This document shows positions 26,410-35,895 of a DNA stretch of 64,000 nucleotides, in pieces. The translations under genes and the position numbers were made by a program. The notes beneath the pieces were generated by a model. That model did no database searches and had not been told where the DNA came from. It saw nothing but the letters and a program-made list of their open reading frames with translations. The DNA is from Cystobacterineae bacterium (GTDB taxonomy: Bacteria > Myxococcota > Myxococcia > Myxococcales > Myxococcaceae): positions 1 to 64,000 of the forward strand of contig WQYA01000003.1 of the NCBI GenBank assembly GCA_009781495.1, written 5' to 3'. The number at the start of each line of letters is the position of its first letter. Within the stretch, counting starts at the first letter, position 1.

Positions 26410-27291
26410 TTAACTTCGAGCGATACGCCGCCTAAGCCCCAGCCATAGGAACACCACACCATAAACCAAAGCTGAACTGTCATAAACCGTCGCTACACAA
26501 CCTACGGATTTGGTCATGTGAATGGGAGCAGAAAAACCCGCAGATGAACCATCACACCCCTGGGCAGATTTGTCTTTGGGATATGCATCGCAGACAAATT
26601 GCGCTGAGTCTAAATCCAAAGAATGATCTTCCACAAGCCCTGCAGCCAAGGTCGGACTCATGATAGAGCCCGGCTTCGTGCTGTGCCCAAGCCCCAGTAC
26701 ATGGCCAATTTCATGCACCATCACCGCCTGCAAATCTTCAAAAAAACAGCTCCTGCAAGGCGGCGTTTCATCCACAGCATAGGTGTAGCTGTTGTTAATC
26801 TCAATGTCCGCATTTAATAGCTGTCCCGTGTCTGCTCTAAACGTCGTCAAAGTAATCGCTAAGGCCATCTCGTCATATTGCCAACAATTATAAAGCTCGC
26901 TGCAGCTGTTGTTTTGCCAACACGGGTCCTCCAAGGCCACTTTCTTCTGACAACTCCCCTCTCGAAGAAGAATGAGGTTCTCCTTTTTTGAGCCCCTGGA
27001 AAGATATCTTGTGTTCGTTGAAACAGAGGCCGGCAATTGTTGAAATTGCAAACTTCCACACTCATCCATCTGCGCTTGCCAAACCCCAAAAGCACGCTGA
27101 ATGCATGCCAAAGAGCCAGGAAGTATCGCATCCAATTTGTCATTCGGTGTCCATGAGAGCAAATCATTTCCCGGCCACCAAAGGCATTTCCCTGTTGAAC
27201 TGCGCATGCGGACATAATCCGCTTCCACCGAAAAATGACTGTCTTGTGCCAAAACGAGCCCCGCCAACATACACAAGGCAGCAACATTCAT
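26410..27291 (-). CDS. matrixin-like secreted metalloprotease
   Basis: The 293-residue protein has a signal peptide (about 1-15) and the metzincin motif HEIGHVLGLGHS (about residue 193), with IMSPT nearby as the Met-turn. It thus resembles matrixins of family M10. Many cysteines suggest disulfides outside the cytoplasm. The C-terminus has GC, then a hydrophobic stretch (YDSSALVYGVVFLWLGL) and RRRIAR, which fits a MYXO-CTERM-like sorting tail for surface anchoring. Its ATG overlaps the stop of the preceding gene as ATGA. Substrate is unknown; a role in predation or matrix degradation is only a guess. The zinc-protease assignment is firm. Confidence 0.9.
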   Translation of the reverse strand: MNVAALCMLAGLVLAQDSHFSVEADYVRMRSSTGKCLWWPGNDLLSWTPNDKLDAILPGSLACIQRAFGVWQAQMDECGSLQFQQLPASVSTNTRYLSRGSKKENLILLREGSCQKKVALEDPCWQNNSCSELYNCWQYDEMALAITLTTFRADTGQLLNADIEINNSYTYAVDETPPCRSCFFEDLQAVMVHEIGHVLGLGHSTKPGSIMSPTLAAGLVEDHSLDLDSAQFVCDAYPKDKSAQGCDGSSAGFSAPIHMTKSVGCVATVYDSSALVYGVVFLWLGLRRRIARS

Positions 27292-27878
27292 AGCGCCTTC
27301 TCCTTCTTCAATCCTCCACTCATAGACTTCAACTTGGTTTGAACGCGTTGCCTTAATTGACTGAGGGGCATTTCCTTGCGCAATGGCATCGCCATACGTT
27401 GGGCATCTGAATAAATTAACTCTACATTTTTCACTTCTTCAGGAATGGCTATGGGCTCGCTCGAATCAGGTTTCCACTCCAGACGATATTTTCCTTGAGC
27501 CATGCCCAATATTCTAAAGCGGCTCTTTCCGTGGGCCGCAAGAAACACCACACACTCTTCCCCTGGTATAAATTGTACGGAGCCCGGCAGCCGCTGCTCA
27601 AAACCACCCTCCTTCCCCCCCACTACCAAAGCTGTCACCACCTCCGGACATACGCCCTTCCAACATTCCAGCGACTTGAGTTCAACATCCGTCAAAATCC
27701 GGCCGCGTTCACCTCTGATTTTTGCCTGAGACGAAAGAACTTCAGCTCGAATCACCATGTCGGCCTTCTGCACCAAAGTGTCTAAGTCTATGGCCAGCAA
27801 AACGGTTGCCTGCACACTCCAAGCACCCATAAGACTCAGCCACAACACCCTCTTTGTATGATTAAACAGTTTCTCCAT
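27288..27878 (-). CDS. secreted partner protein of the matrixin-like protease
   Basis: The protein has 196 residues from ATG 27878 (MEKLFNH), which gives a proper signal peptide (KRVLWLSLMGAWSVQA); the frame reaches 27923 but without benefit. The mature part begins with LDTLVQKADMVIRAEVLS, a pattern I associate with small beta-rich exported proteins in Myxococcota that sit next to matrixin genes. No catalytic motif is visible. It is coupled to the protease gene by a four-base overlap, so a role as its inhibitor, chaperone or targeting partner is plausible but not shown. The divergent gltX gene starts 38 bases away. Confidence 0.7.
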   Translation of the reverse strand: MEKLFNHTKRVLWLSLMGAWSVQATVLLAIDLDTLVQKADMVIRAEVLSSQAKIRGERGRILTDVELKSLECWKGVCPEVVTALVVGGKEGGFEQRLPGSVQFIPGEECVVFLAAHGKSRFRILGMAQGKYRLEWKPDSSEPIAIPEEVKNVELIYSDAQRMAMPLRKEMPLSQLRQRVQTKLKSMSGGLKKEKAL

Positions 27879-27915
27879 TTTAAAAAAATAGTCTCTCTGA
27901 TAGGAGCTCGCCACT

Positions 27916-29334
27916 ATGAGCACGGTACGCGTTCGTTTTGCGCCTTCTCCTACAGGCTATCTTCACATCGGCGGTGCGAGGACCGCTCTCTTCAATTGGC
28001 TTCATGCACGAAACCTCAAAGGCCAATTTATTCTTAGGGTCGAAGACACAGATCAGAGTCGCTCCACACCAGAATCCGTCGAAGCCATTTTGGAGGGCCT
28101 TCGTTGGCTCGGATTGAATTGGGACGAAGGCCCAGAAGTCGGCGGCGAATATGGCCCCTATTTCCAAATGCGAAAGTTGGAACGCTATCGAGAAGTCGCA
28201 GAAACCCTCATCGCCAGCGGCCATGCCTATCGCTGCAGCTGCACCAAAGAGGAACTCGAAGAGCGCCGCCTCTTGGCTGAAAAACAAAAACGCCTCTATC
28301 GCTATGAAGGACTCTGTCGCAACAAGACACTCTCACGCGACACGCCTCATGTCGTGCGTTTCAAAGTGCCTCAAGAAGCCGGCAGCGTCTGCTTTTTGGA
28401 CGAAGTACTCGGCCGCATCTGCAAACAATATTCGGATATTGAGGACTTTATCCTCCTGCGCAACGACGGCATCCCTCTTTATAACTTCGGCTGCGTCGTG
28501 GATGATCATGACATGGCTATCAGCCTCGTCGGCCGCGGCCAAGAGCACATCAATTCCACCTTCGGACAAATGCTGCTGTTTGAAGCCCTCGGTTGGCAAG
28601 CCCCCAAGTTTGCGCACTTCCCGCTCATCCTCGGGCAAGACAGAGAAAAACTCTCCAAACGCCTGCACCCCGAAGCCGATCTCATGCAACACCGCAAGAA
28701 TGGAATCCTCCCCCATGCCTTGCTCAACTTCATCGTTCGCTTGGGTTGGTCTCATCAAAACGATGAAACCTTCAGCCTCCAACAAATGATTGAATATTTC
28801 GGTTTCAATCATGTCGGCAAAACCTCGGGCGTGTGGAACCCCGATAAGCTGCTGTGGCTCAACCAATATTGGATGAAAAACTTGCCGCCTTCTGAAGTGG
28901 CTGCCGCCCTTATCCCCTTCCTTAAAGAAGCCGGCGCTACCGAAATACTGGAACCGGCCAAACTCGAAAAAACAGTGCTGGCCTTGCGCGAGCGCAGCAA
29001 AACCCTCGTCGAAATGGCACGCTTGGGTGTTTGCTATTTCCAAAAGGGCGTCACCATGGACGCCGCGGCCAAAGCCAAACACCTTGGCGCCGAAGGCCTC
29101 GCCTTGTTGCGCGAAGTGCGTGAGCGCTTGGCTGCTACCGACTTTTCACCAGCCAACATTGAGGCTGCCATTCGCGAAGTCGCCCAAACCCACCAAGTGG
29201 GCCTGGGCAAAGTCGCTCAACCCATACGCGTTGCCGTTACCGGCCAAACCATCAGCCCGGGCATCAGCGAAACCCTCGACTTGCTCGGACGCGAAGAAGC
29301 CCTCGCACGCATGCAGACAGCATTGAAAGGATAA
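27916..29334 (+). CDS. gltX: glutamyl-tRNA synthetase
   Basis: The 472-residue protein is a class I aminoacyl-tRNA synthetase. It shows the HIGH-like SPTGYLHIGGARTALFN, the KMSKS-like EKLSKR (about residue 252), and a zinc site with CSC and a later YEGLC in the connecting domain. It charges tRNA-Glu, and in bacteria without GlnRS also tRNA-Gln. One detail is odd: the segment usually read as HVIRG(E/D)DH appears as LVGRGQEHINST, in the active-site lobe. ATG 27916 has AGGAG nine bases upstream. A terminator hairpin lies about 60 bases after the stop, shared with the convergent sodC. Confidence 0.95.
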   Translation: MSTVRVRFAPSPTGYLHIGGARTALFNWLHARNLKGQFILRVEDTDQSRSTPESVEAILEGLRWLGLNWDEGPEVGGEYGPYFQMRKLERYREVAETLIASGHAYRCSCTKEELEERRLLAEKQKRLYRYEGLCRNKTLSRDTPHVVRFKVPQEAGSVCFLDEVLGRICKQYSDIEDFILLRNDGIPLYNFGCVVDDHDMAISLVGRGQEHINSTFGQMLLFEALGWQAPKFAHFPLILGQDREKLSKRLHPEADLMQHRKNGILPHALLNFIVRLGWSHQNDETFSLQQMIEYFGFNHVGKTSGVWNPDKLLWLNQYWMKNLPPSEVAAALIPFLKEAGATEILEPAKLEKTVLALRERSKTLVEMARLGVCYFQKGVTMDAAAKAKHLGAEGLALLREVRERLAATDFSPANIEAAIREVAQTHQVGLGKVAQPIRVAVTGQTISPGISETLDLLGREEALARMQTALKG

Positions 29335-29390
29335 CGGAAATCGCCTGGCCGTATCTCCTTGTCCCTATAAAACCCCTCTTCCTCCCCCTT

Positions 29391-29423
29391 CAATAAAACG
29401 CCCCGGCCTAAAGACCGAGGCGT
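29391..29423 (-). terminator. intrinsic terminator of sodC
   Basis: ACGCC-CGG arms at 29415-29423 and 29398-29406 form a 9-base stem with one G-T pair on the minus strand and an 8-base loop, followed on that strand by TTTTATTG. It lies 37 bases after the sodC stop. It may also stop transcripts from gltX. Confidence 0.8.
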
Positions 29424-29459
29424 GTCGTTGGCTTATGCCTGCTGCGTTGAATGCCCGTC

Positions 29460-29990
29460 TTATTCAATGACGGCGCAGGCCACGCGTGGACCCGCGTTGC
29501 CCGTGGGTTGCGCGGCATAATCATCCGGGTTGGCGTGTACAATCAACGCACGGCCAACAATGCTGTGCTCACCCGTCAGTGTAATGCAGGTCAGCAGCTC
29601 ATCCAACTTGGCGTTGCCATCGGCATCGGCTTCGAGCGAAGGCAAGTCGCCCGCATGGCCTTCACCCACTTTGCCGTGATCTACCTGTTGGGGATTGAAA
29701 TGCCCTCCAGCACTGGAAAAGTCAGGTGCGCTGCAATCACCTGTCTCATGAATGTGGAAACCGTGCCAGCCGGGCGTCAGTCCACTGACTTCGGCGATGA
29801 GCCTGACACCGCCTTCTTCTTCCTTGAAGAGAATGCTTCCTTGGACAACGCCGTCCTGCGCGGGCTTCAGTACAGCGGAAGCTTGTACGGGCACGGGTGC
29901 GTCTGCCGTCTTCACCGCACCTTTGGTAGCGCAAGCAGCAAACAGGCCAGTGAAAACAAACAGAGTAAAAAGAATGAGTAACTTTTTCAT
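29460..29990 (-). CDS. sodC: Cu/Zn superoxide dismutase lipoprotein
   Basis: The protein has 176 residues from ATG 29990, with AGGAG upstream; the frame to 30143 is not needed. A lipoprotein signal (MKKLLILFTLFVFTGLFAAC) ends in the lipobox with Cys 20, so it is lipid-anchored in the periplasm or on the outer membrane. All metal ligands are visible: WHGFHIHE, GGHFNP, the HAGDLPSLEAD zinc loop and VHANPDDY. The disulfide pair is in ETGDCS and RVACAVIE. It turns superoxide into peroxide and oxygen outside the cytoplasm. Rubrerythrin, which removes peroxide, is encoded about 1 kb away on the same strand but not in the same operon. Confidence 0.95.
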   Translation of the reverse strand: MKKLLILFTLFVFTGLFAACATKGAVKTADAPVPVQASAVLKPAQDGVVQGSILFKEEEGGVRLIAEVSGLTPGWHGFHIHETGDCSAPDFSSAGGHFNPQQVDHGKVGEGHAGDLPSLEADADGNAKLDELLTCITLTGEHSIVGRALIVHANPDDYAAQPTGNAGPRVACAVIE

Positions 29991-30208
29991 GAGAAGTCTC
30001 CTGGGTAGATAAATGTGTTGTTCCAAAACCGCGTTATTCAATCCCCAAACCTCCAAAGGCAAGGCCATCGCTCCCTTCAGTGGTTTCCCAGCCACCCCAA
30101 TCCTGAAGCTCAGAGCTATCTCATGTTTTGTTCGTGGATGCAAAACCTAAGCGGATTGCGTATAACAAAGGTTGTCATAGTGGCCGCCGGCCCCCGCTGG
30201 CCCCCTTG

Positions 30209-30658
30209 CTAAAATGAAACCCTCCCGGGTATCCCCCGGGGAGCCGCCGGCCATAACCAATGCTCTATAAACCAGGCCACTACCAGCCCTACCGCACTGC
30301 CAATCACATTCCAAGTCATGTCCTTCCAGGATGGCTGGCCATAACCCAGGGCGTCCCAGGCCTCCTTGAGTGCCCCTAGGCCAAGTACCACCAGCGCGCT
30401 TGCTCCCATACGAAAGGCAGGCTCTAACCGGGTCTGCCCCAACCATAAATAGGTAACCCCAGCAAGACTGGAGCTGACAATGAGGTGCTTTCGCTTGTCC
30501 TTGGCCCACCAACCATCATCGGCAGCCTGCGCCTGGCTGGGCAGACCCAGGCACAACAACAGACCCGCTAGGGCTACCCAGTACAACACAGCATGCAGAC
30601 TGTACGGATGGCTGGACTGCAAGTTTCGGGAAAAGGCCAGCCGGAAAAAGGAGGGCAT
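30209..30658 (-). CDS. DUF2279/YfiM-like membrane or periplasmic protein
   Basis: The 149-residue protein has a signal peptide or first membrane span (about 24-46, ending QAQA). The conserved frame WWAKDKRKHL, then GALKEAWD and KDMTWNVIGSAVG fits the DUF2279/YfiM group, a family of short proteins with DK..H, KE..D and D...N motifs. Two further hydrophobic stretches suggest membrane association. The function of the family is not established. No operon partner is close: sodC ends 219 bases after it and rubrerythrin lies 282 bases upstream. Confidence 0.7.
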   Translation of the reverse strand: MPSFFRLAFSRNLQSSHPYSLHAVLYWVALAGLLLCLGLPSQAQAADDGWWAKDKRKHLIVSSSLAGVTYLWLGQTRLEPAFRMGASALVVLGLGALKEAWDALGYGQPSWKDMTWNVIGSAVGLVVAWFIEHWLWPAAPRGIPGRVSF

Positions 30659-30940
30659 ATCTCCAACTAAGCATGCAAGACTTGCCGACGCAACTCCAGT
30701 GCCGCGGCCTTTGGACTCGGAGAAATGTTAAAATTAGGAAAATTATCCCCTTTGCCTAAACCGTCATAAGAAGGGTTCCCCTCTGTCGCCCCCCCTCCCT
30801 ATTCCTGGAAGCTAAGCTTAACCAGCTCGTACCCCCTTGCCCCGGGCGAATTTGAGCAAAGGTTGCCCAACGGCTCAGCTGCAAACAGCCCTATAGCTTG
30901 CCCCATCTGCCCGAAGAGCCCTGCCATACCGAAGGGAGCG

Positions 30941-31441
30941 CTATGCCATAAGCTTGTATTTCTCCGCCATGAGGCCGCAAATGGGGCAACGCTGGGTCGG
31001 CTTTCCAATCTCCACATGGCCGCAAACGGGGCAATAATAGAACTCGGTCTCGCTCAAGTCTTCGCCGGCAAGCACAGCTTCCAGGGCACGTTTATAGAGT
31101 TCCGCATGGACTTTTTCGGCCTTCATCGCCATGCCTATCATCGCCTTGCCGCGGTGCCCCTCTTTCTCGGCCTGCTCAAACATCGGCGGGTACATCTGCT
31201 CGTGCTCAAAAGTTTCGCCCTCAATGGCGGCCTTGAGGTTGTCGGCCGTAGTGCCTATGCCATTCATCGCGCTGAAGTGGCCAAGCGCGTGGACTGTCTC
31301 GGCCTCCGCTGCAGCACGAAAAAGCTTGGCAATGTTCGCGAAACCGTCCTGCTCGGCCTTGCGCGCGAAGGCCAGGTATTTATTGCGTGCTTGGCTTTCG
31401 CCAGCGAATGCAACCTTGAGGTTCTCTAGGGTGGTCGTCAT
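30941..31441 (-). CDS. rubrerythrin
   Basis: The 166-residue protein has an N-terminal four-helix ferritin-like domain with glutamates in AGESQARNKY, EAETVHA, IEGETFEHEQMY and KAEKVHAELY, which hold a di-iron centre. The C-terminal rubredoxin domain has CPVCG and CPICG for one iron. Rubrerythrins reduce hydrogen peroxide in the cytoplasm with electrons from NAD(P)H via rubredoxin, and are typical of anaerobic or microaerobic bacteria. ATG 31441 has AAGGAG upstream. Together with sodC it points to a lifestyle with changing oxygen. Confidence 0.95.
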   Translation of the reverse strand: MTTTLENLKVAFAGESQARNKYLAFARKAEQDGFANIAKLFRAAAEAETVHALGHFSAMNGIGTTADNLKAAIEGETFEHEQMYPPMFEQAEKEGHRGKAMIGMAMKAEKVHAELYKRALEAVLAGEDLSETEFYYCPVCGHVEIGKPTQRCPICGLMAEKYKLMA

Positions 31442-31531
31442 CGGTATGTTTCTCCTTGAGCTATAACTTAAAAATACGTTGTACAGCTTGGTGTAACTGT
31501 TTTCGAGAATTGTAAATCATCCTTTAAAATT

Positions 31532-32812
31532 TTATAACTCAAGTAACCCAAAAGCTCCAGATGCCCGCTCCACCTCGACAAGTGCGCGAGTTCGTTCGGA
31601 GAGAGCATCTAAAAAACCGAGATGCACTTCCGTTGCCTTTCGTTGGGCAATCAACAACTCAAGCAACGAAACGGCCCCACGTTGGTAGCTATAGAGCATC
31701 TTTTCGAGCACCCGGTCGGCGTCGCCAACCACACCTCGCTCGAAGAGGGCCGCCTTGCGAGAGGCCGCCTCAAATCGAGCCAGCGCCTGTTGAAGCTCTC
31801 CTTCGGCGGCGAGCTGTGCAGCCGCTTGTCCACTCACTGCTTGCCGGTGTGCACTCTTGGCCGCCTCAATGTCGCCGCGGTAGATGTGAGAGAAAGGGAG
31901 AGGAATGCTCAATGAAGCGGACAAAATCTCTGCCGATGGAACAGTTGGAGCGCTGGAAACCGAGAAGCTGTGCTGCCAGCCAATCTTCGCGGCGATGTCT
32001 ATAACACGGTTTGCCTCTTCAAGTTTCACCCGGCGCTCTGCTACTTCTACTCGGGCTGTCACGGAACGTAGATCTGCGCGTTGGGAAAGCAAGGCAAACA
32101 GTGAAGCCGTGTCGAGCGTCGGCGGCTGAGTACGGAGATCGCCGACAATCTCAAGTGAAGCCCTCGTTTCGAGGACACGTGCCCCAAGGAGTTGCCGCAA
32201 GCTAACCTCTGCAACGACTTGTTGCCCTTCGGCTTCTATAAGCTCTGCCCGAAATTGCTCTGCCTCGACTCGCAATTGAAGGAGCACCACTTCGCCGATT
32301 TCTCCTGCCGCAAGCCGTCGCTCGTCCGCCGCTACCAGTCGCTGGAGGCCTTCGAGAACCTCTGTTCTACGCGCAACTCGCAAACGAGCATGGAGCAAAT
32401 TGATAAATGCTTCAGCGGCCGTAGCACGCAATGCCCGACGCACTTCGTCGAACTCGGCATCGGCAGCATTCACCTCGGCTCTAGCAACCCCGACCCGCCC
32501 TGAACGCTTCCCTCCCAGTTCTATTGGCACAGACAACTCGACACCAACCATGGTTGGATTTCCAGCATGTGTCGCGTCGAGTTGCGTCAGTCCAACGGAG
32601 AGTTCCGGGTTAGGAAAAACTTTGGCGCTGGAAATTCGAGCGTGAGCGCCCTCAACTGCGTGCCTTGCCGTCTCAACGTTGGGATGTACCTCAAGCACCT
32701 CCGCAACATAGCGTGAGAGATTCCAAACAGCCTTGGGCTGGGACTCCTCGCCCTCAGCATAAGCCGAAAGCGTGAGCAGCAACATGCTAAGGGGCAGAAC
32801 TAAGCATCTCAT
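31532..32812 (-). CDS. czcC: outer-membrane factor of metal efflux (CzcC type)
   Basis: The 426-residue protein has a signal peptide (MRCLVLPLSMLLLTLSAYA) and two TolC-type repeats of long coiled coils with strand segments (NPELSVGLTQ, GVELSVPIELGGKR in the first, SASLSIPLPF in the second). It forms the outer-membrane channel of the three-part efflux pump encoded here. Its ATG overlaps the czcA stop by four bases. It is the last gene of the czcB-czcA-czcC order. Metal specificity cannot be read from this subunit. Confidence 0.9.
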   Translation of the reverse strand: MRCLVLPLSMLLLTLSAYAEGEESQPKAVWNLSRYVAEVLEVHPNVETARHAVEGAHARISSAKVFPNPELSVGLTQLDATHAGNPTMVGVELSVPIELGGKRSGRVGVARAEVNAADAEFDEVRRALRATAAEAFINLLHARLRVARRTEVLEGLQRLVAADERRLAAGEIGEVVLLQLRVEAEQFRAELIEAEGQQVVAEVSLRQLLGARVLETRASLEIVGDLRTQPPTLDTASLFALLSQRADLRSVTARVEVAERRVKLEEANRVIDIAAKIGWQHSFSVSSAPTVPSAEILSASLSIPLPFSHIYRGDIEAAKSAHRQAVSGQAAAQLAAEGELQQALARFEAASRKAALFERGVVGDADRVLEKMLYSYQRGAVSLLELLIAQRKATEVHLGFLDALSERTRALVEVERASGAFGLLEL

Positions 32813-35800
32813 GGTGTTGTCGCTTTCTCGGCAATTTTGCCAAAACGTCGTTCGATGACGAGATAGAGGGCAGGTAGGACCAGCAGCGTAAGCAATGTGG
32901 CGCCGAAGAGCCCGCCCACAATAACCGTGGCTAACGGACGTTGAACGTCCGAGCCAATTCCGTGCGCCAACGCGGCGGGGAGCAACCCAAAGGTTGCGAC
33001 CATTGAAGTCATGAGCACCGGACGTAGCCGCTCCGAGGCGCCGCTTAACACCGCCTTTGAAAGCTCAAGTCCTGAACCTCGCGCTCGAACAAGCGCTGAG
33101 ACCATAATTACACCGTTTTGTACTGCCACACCGAAGAGTGCGATGAAGCCGACCATGCTTGAGACATTGAGCGTCATCCCACGCAAATGGAGCGCCGCCA
33201 TTCCGCCAAGAAGCGCCAGCGGGACGATCACCAAAATCAGCGCAGCGTGACGCAAGGTGCCAAAAGCGCCATAGAGGAGCAAAAAAATAAGTGAGAGCAC
33301 CATCGGGAGAATCACCGCCAGACGTGCCTGCGCACGCTGCTGGTTTTCAAACTGTCCGCCCCAGTGAATTTCCATTGAGCGATCGGACACGTCAACAATC
33401 TCAGCAAGTACGTGATGAGCTTCACTCAGGAAGCTCGATAAATCTCGACCGCGAAGGTTAAGCCGCACCGTCATGTGACGTCGGTTCATTTCACGGGTGA
33501 TGGTTGTTTCACCTTCGCGCAGCTTAATTTGAGCGACTTGCGAAAGCGGAATGCGTTGGCCACCGAGAGCGGTAAGCATTAAGTTGCCCATTGCCTCTGG
33601 TTTGTCACGAGCGTCTTCAATGAAACGCGCGGTAACGTCATAACGCCTTTCACCTTGAAAAATTTTTCCGATGGGACGCCCGCCAATGCCAGTCTCAATC
33701 AACTCGCCAATTTGCGAAACGTTGATGCCAAAACGTGCAGCTGCGGCACGATTGACTTCAATTTGAACCTGCGGCGTCGGTGGCTCCTGGTCCACCGCCA
33801 CATCAACAGCTCCGGGAATTGCCTCAATTGCCGTAGCTATTTTTTCGGCGAGATGGCGTGTTGCTCCGAGGTCGTTCCCGAAAATTTTGATGACAAGCTC
33901 GCTGTGCGCCCCGGAAACTTTGTCGTTGACCCCATCTATCATCGGCTGGGAGAAACCAACCGTGAGACCGGGGATTCGCTTATAACGCTCCTCAAGTGCA
34001 GCAACCAGGTCGCGCTTCGTCTTGCCTGTGGGCCAAGTCGAATAGGGCTGGAGACCAACGAACGCCTCGATGTGTGAAGCAGTCCATGGATCTGTTCCCT
34101 CGTCGGGTCGGCCAAGCTGGGTAACCATCGTTTTCACCTCCGAAAACTCGCGCGTCGCCGCACGGAGCGTCCCAGCCATTTCGCTCGCCTTCTCAAGCGA
34201 GATTCCAGACGGCAAAATCACCTGCAACCAGATGGAGCCCTCGTCAAGCTCCGGGAGAAACTCGTGTCCGATGGTGGCTGTGAGCAGCCCAGCAACAACC
34301 AGCGCGACTGCTCCTGGAACGAGCGCCCGACGCGGCGCCTCAAGGAGCCAGGCAAGGAGCTGCTCATAGCGAGCATGCAGCCAAAGGAGCGGTATATTTC
34401 TGAGTGGTCGGTGCGGCTTGCGCAGGGCAAAGAGGGCTAGAGCGGGCATGAGCGCCAACGCCACCAGCGCCGCTCCGGTGAGCGCATAACCAACAGTGTA
34501 GGCCATCGGGGTGAAGAGTTTCTGCTCCACACGCTGGAAGGCGAAGAGCGGCAGATAGGCGGTGATGATGATGGCGGTGGCAAAAAACATCGGTCGCGCC
34601 ACCTGCAAGGCGGCATCACGAACCTGCACCTCTCCAAGCTCACCCTCTGGTTCTTCCTCGCGCCGACGCAATACACTTTCGAACACAACAATGGCTCCGT
34701 CAACGATGATGCCAAAATCAATAGCCCCAAGGGAGAGGAGGTTCGCGGGGATGTTGGTCAACGCCATTAGGATAAAGGCGGAGGCAAGGGAGAGCGGCAC
34801 GGTAACGGCGACAATCAACGCACCCCTCACACTCCCCAGGAAAAGCAGGAGGATGATAATAACCAACCCCATCCCCTCAAGAAGTGTCCGTGAAACGGTG
34901 CCAACAGTCTGTCCAACCAGCTCGGTTCTGTCGAGATAGGGGACAACCTTCACGTCATCGGGTAATATTCCATTGTTGAGTGCGTCAACCTTGGCGTGAA
35001 CCCCTTTGAGGGTTCTCGAAGGATTGTCGCCGCGCAGGAGGAGCACGACACCCACCACCACGTCGGGCGCCTCATCCTTTCCGGCGATACCTTTGCGCGT
35101 CATCGCGCCGAGCTGTAGCCGCCCCAAATCCCGGAGGTAGATAGGGGTTCCCTCGATGGAGGCAACAACAATGTTTCCGAGATCGTCGAGTGAGCGGATG
35201 AGCCCGATGCCGCGGACCACTGCAGCCTGCTCGCCCTGTACAATCATATTGCCGCCAGCATTGGCGTTGTTGACTTTGACCGCCTCTATCACCTGCTGGA
35301 GAGAGAGGTTGTATTGAGCGAGTTTGTTCGGATCGATAGCGAGTTGAAATTCGGTGGTTTCTCCGCCGAAGTGGGTCACGTCGGCAACACCCGGGACTTG
35401 CTTGAGCGTTGGAATAACAACCCACGTCTGCAACTCGGTCAACTCACGCGCCGAGCGAAGTTTCGATTCGAGCGTATAACGATAGATTTCACCGATGGGC
35501 GAGGTGAGTGGATCCAAAACGGGAGTTGCACCTTCGGGGAGTGTGACATCGGCAATGCGTTCGCGAATTCGCGCCCGTGCCCAATAATCGTCCACCCCAT
35601 CGCGGAAAACCAGAGTAATCAGCGAAAGGCCGAAGGTACTTTTCGAGCGCATCACCAGCAGCCCAGGAATACCGTTGAGCTCTCTCTCTATTGGAATGGT
35701 AATCTGCTCTTCAACTTCCTGGGCGGCGTGGCCGGGGTGCTGGGTTATCACCTGTACCTGAGTGTCGGAGATGTCGGGATAGGCTTCAATGGAGAGGGTG

Positions 35801-35895
35801 GTGAAAGAGTAATAACCAAATACAGCTATGAGTACGAAGGCGGCAATAACCATCCAGCGACGGGAAAGGCAGGCAGAGACAAGGTGCGAAATCAT
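32809..35895 (-). CDS. czcA: heavy-metal RND efflux pump (CzcA type)
   Basis: The 1028-residue protein has the expected RND layout: span 1 near the N-terminus, a large periplasmic loop, spans 2-6, a second loop and spans 8-12. The span-4 motif is LGAIDFGIIVDGAIVVFES, with two aspartates and a glutamate in the proton relay. This matches the HME branch for Co, Zn, Cd or Ni, whereas Cu/Ag pumps of the CusA type carry AIAIGAMVD there. It uses proton import to drive divalent metal export through czcC. It overlaps both czcB and czcC by four bases. Base composition and codon use look richer in G/C than the neighbours, which suits horizontal gain. Confidence 0.92.
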   Translation of the reverse strand: MISHLVSACLSRRWMVIAAFVLIAVFGYYSFTTLSIEAYPDISDTQVQVITQHPGHAAQEVEEQITIPIERELNGIPGLLVMRSKSTFGLSLITLVFRDGVDDYWARARIRERIADVTLPEGATPVLDPLTSPIGEIYRYTLESKLRSARELTELQTWVVIPTLKQVPGVADVTHFGGETTEFQLAIDPNKLAQYNLSLQQVIEAVKVNNANAGGNMIVQGEQAAVVRGIGLIRSLDDLGNIVVASIEGTPIYLRDLGRLQLGAMTRKGIAGKDEAPDVVVGVVLLLRGDNPSRTLKGVHAKVDALNNGILPDDVKVVPYLDRTELVGQTVGTVSRTLLEGMGLVIIILLLFLGSVRGALIVAVTVPLSLASAFILMALTNIPANLLSLGAIDFGIIVDGAIVVFESVLRRREEEPEGELGEVQVRDAALQVARPMFFATAIIITAYLPLFAFQRVEQKLFTPMAYTVGYALTGAALVALALMPALALFALRKPHRPLRNIPLLWLHARYEQLLAWLLEAPRRALVPGAVALVVAGLLTATIGHEFLPELDEGSIWLQVILPSGISLEKASEMAGTLRAATREFSEVKTMVTQLGRPDEGTDPWTASHIEAFVGLQPYSTWPTGKTKRDLVAALEERYKRIPGLTVGFSQPMIDGVNDKVSGAHSELVIKIFGNDLGATRHLAEKIATAIEAIPGAVDVAVDQEPPTPQVQIEVNRAAAARFGINVSQIGELIETGIGGRPIGKIFQGERRYDVTARFIEDARDKPEAMGNLMLTALGGQRIPLSQVAQIKLREGETTITREMNRRHMTVRLNLRGRDLSSFLSEAHHVLAEIVDVSDRSMEIHWGGQFENQQRAQARLAVILPMVLSLIFLLLYGAFGTLRHAALILVIVPLALLGGMAALHLRGMTLNVSSMVGFIALFGVAVQNGVIMVSALVRARGSGLELSKAVLSGASERLRPVLMTSMVATFGLLPAALAHGIGSDVQRPLATVIVGGLFGATLLTLLVLPALYLVIERRFGKIAEKATTP

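Noticed and set aside
28333-29082. 249-codon frame antisense to gltX
   Set aside because: Shadow of a conserved synthetase gene; no family features.
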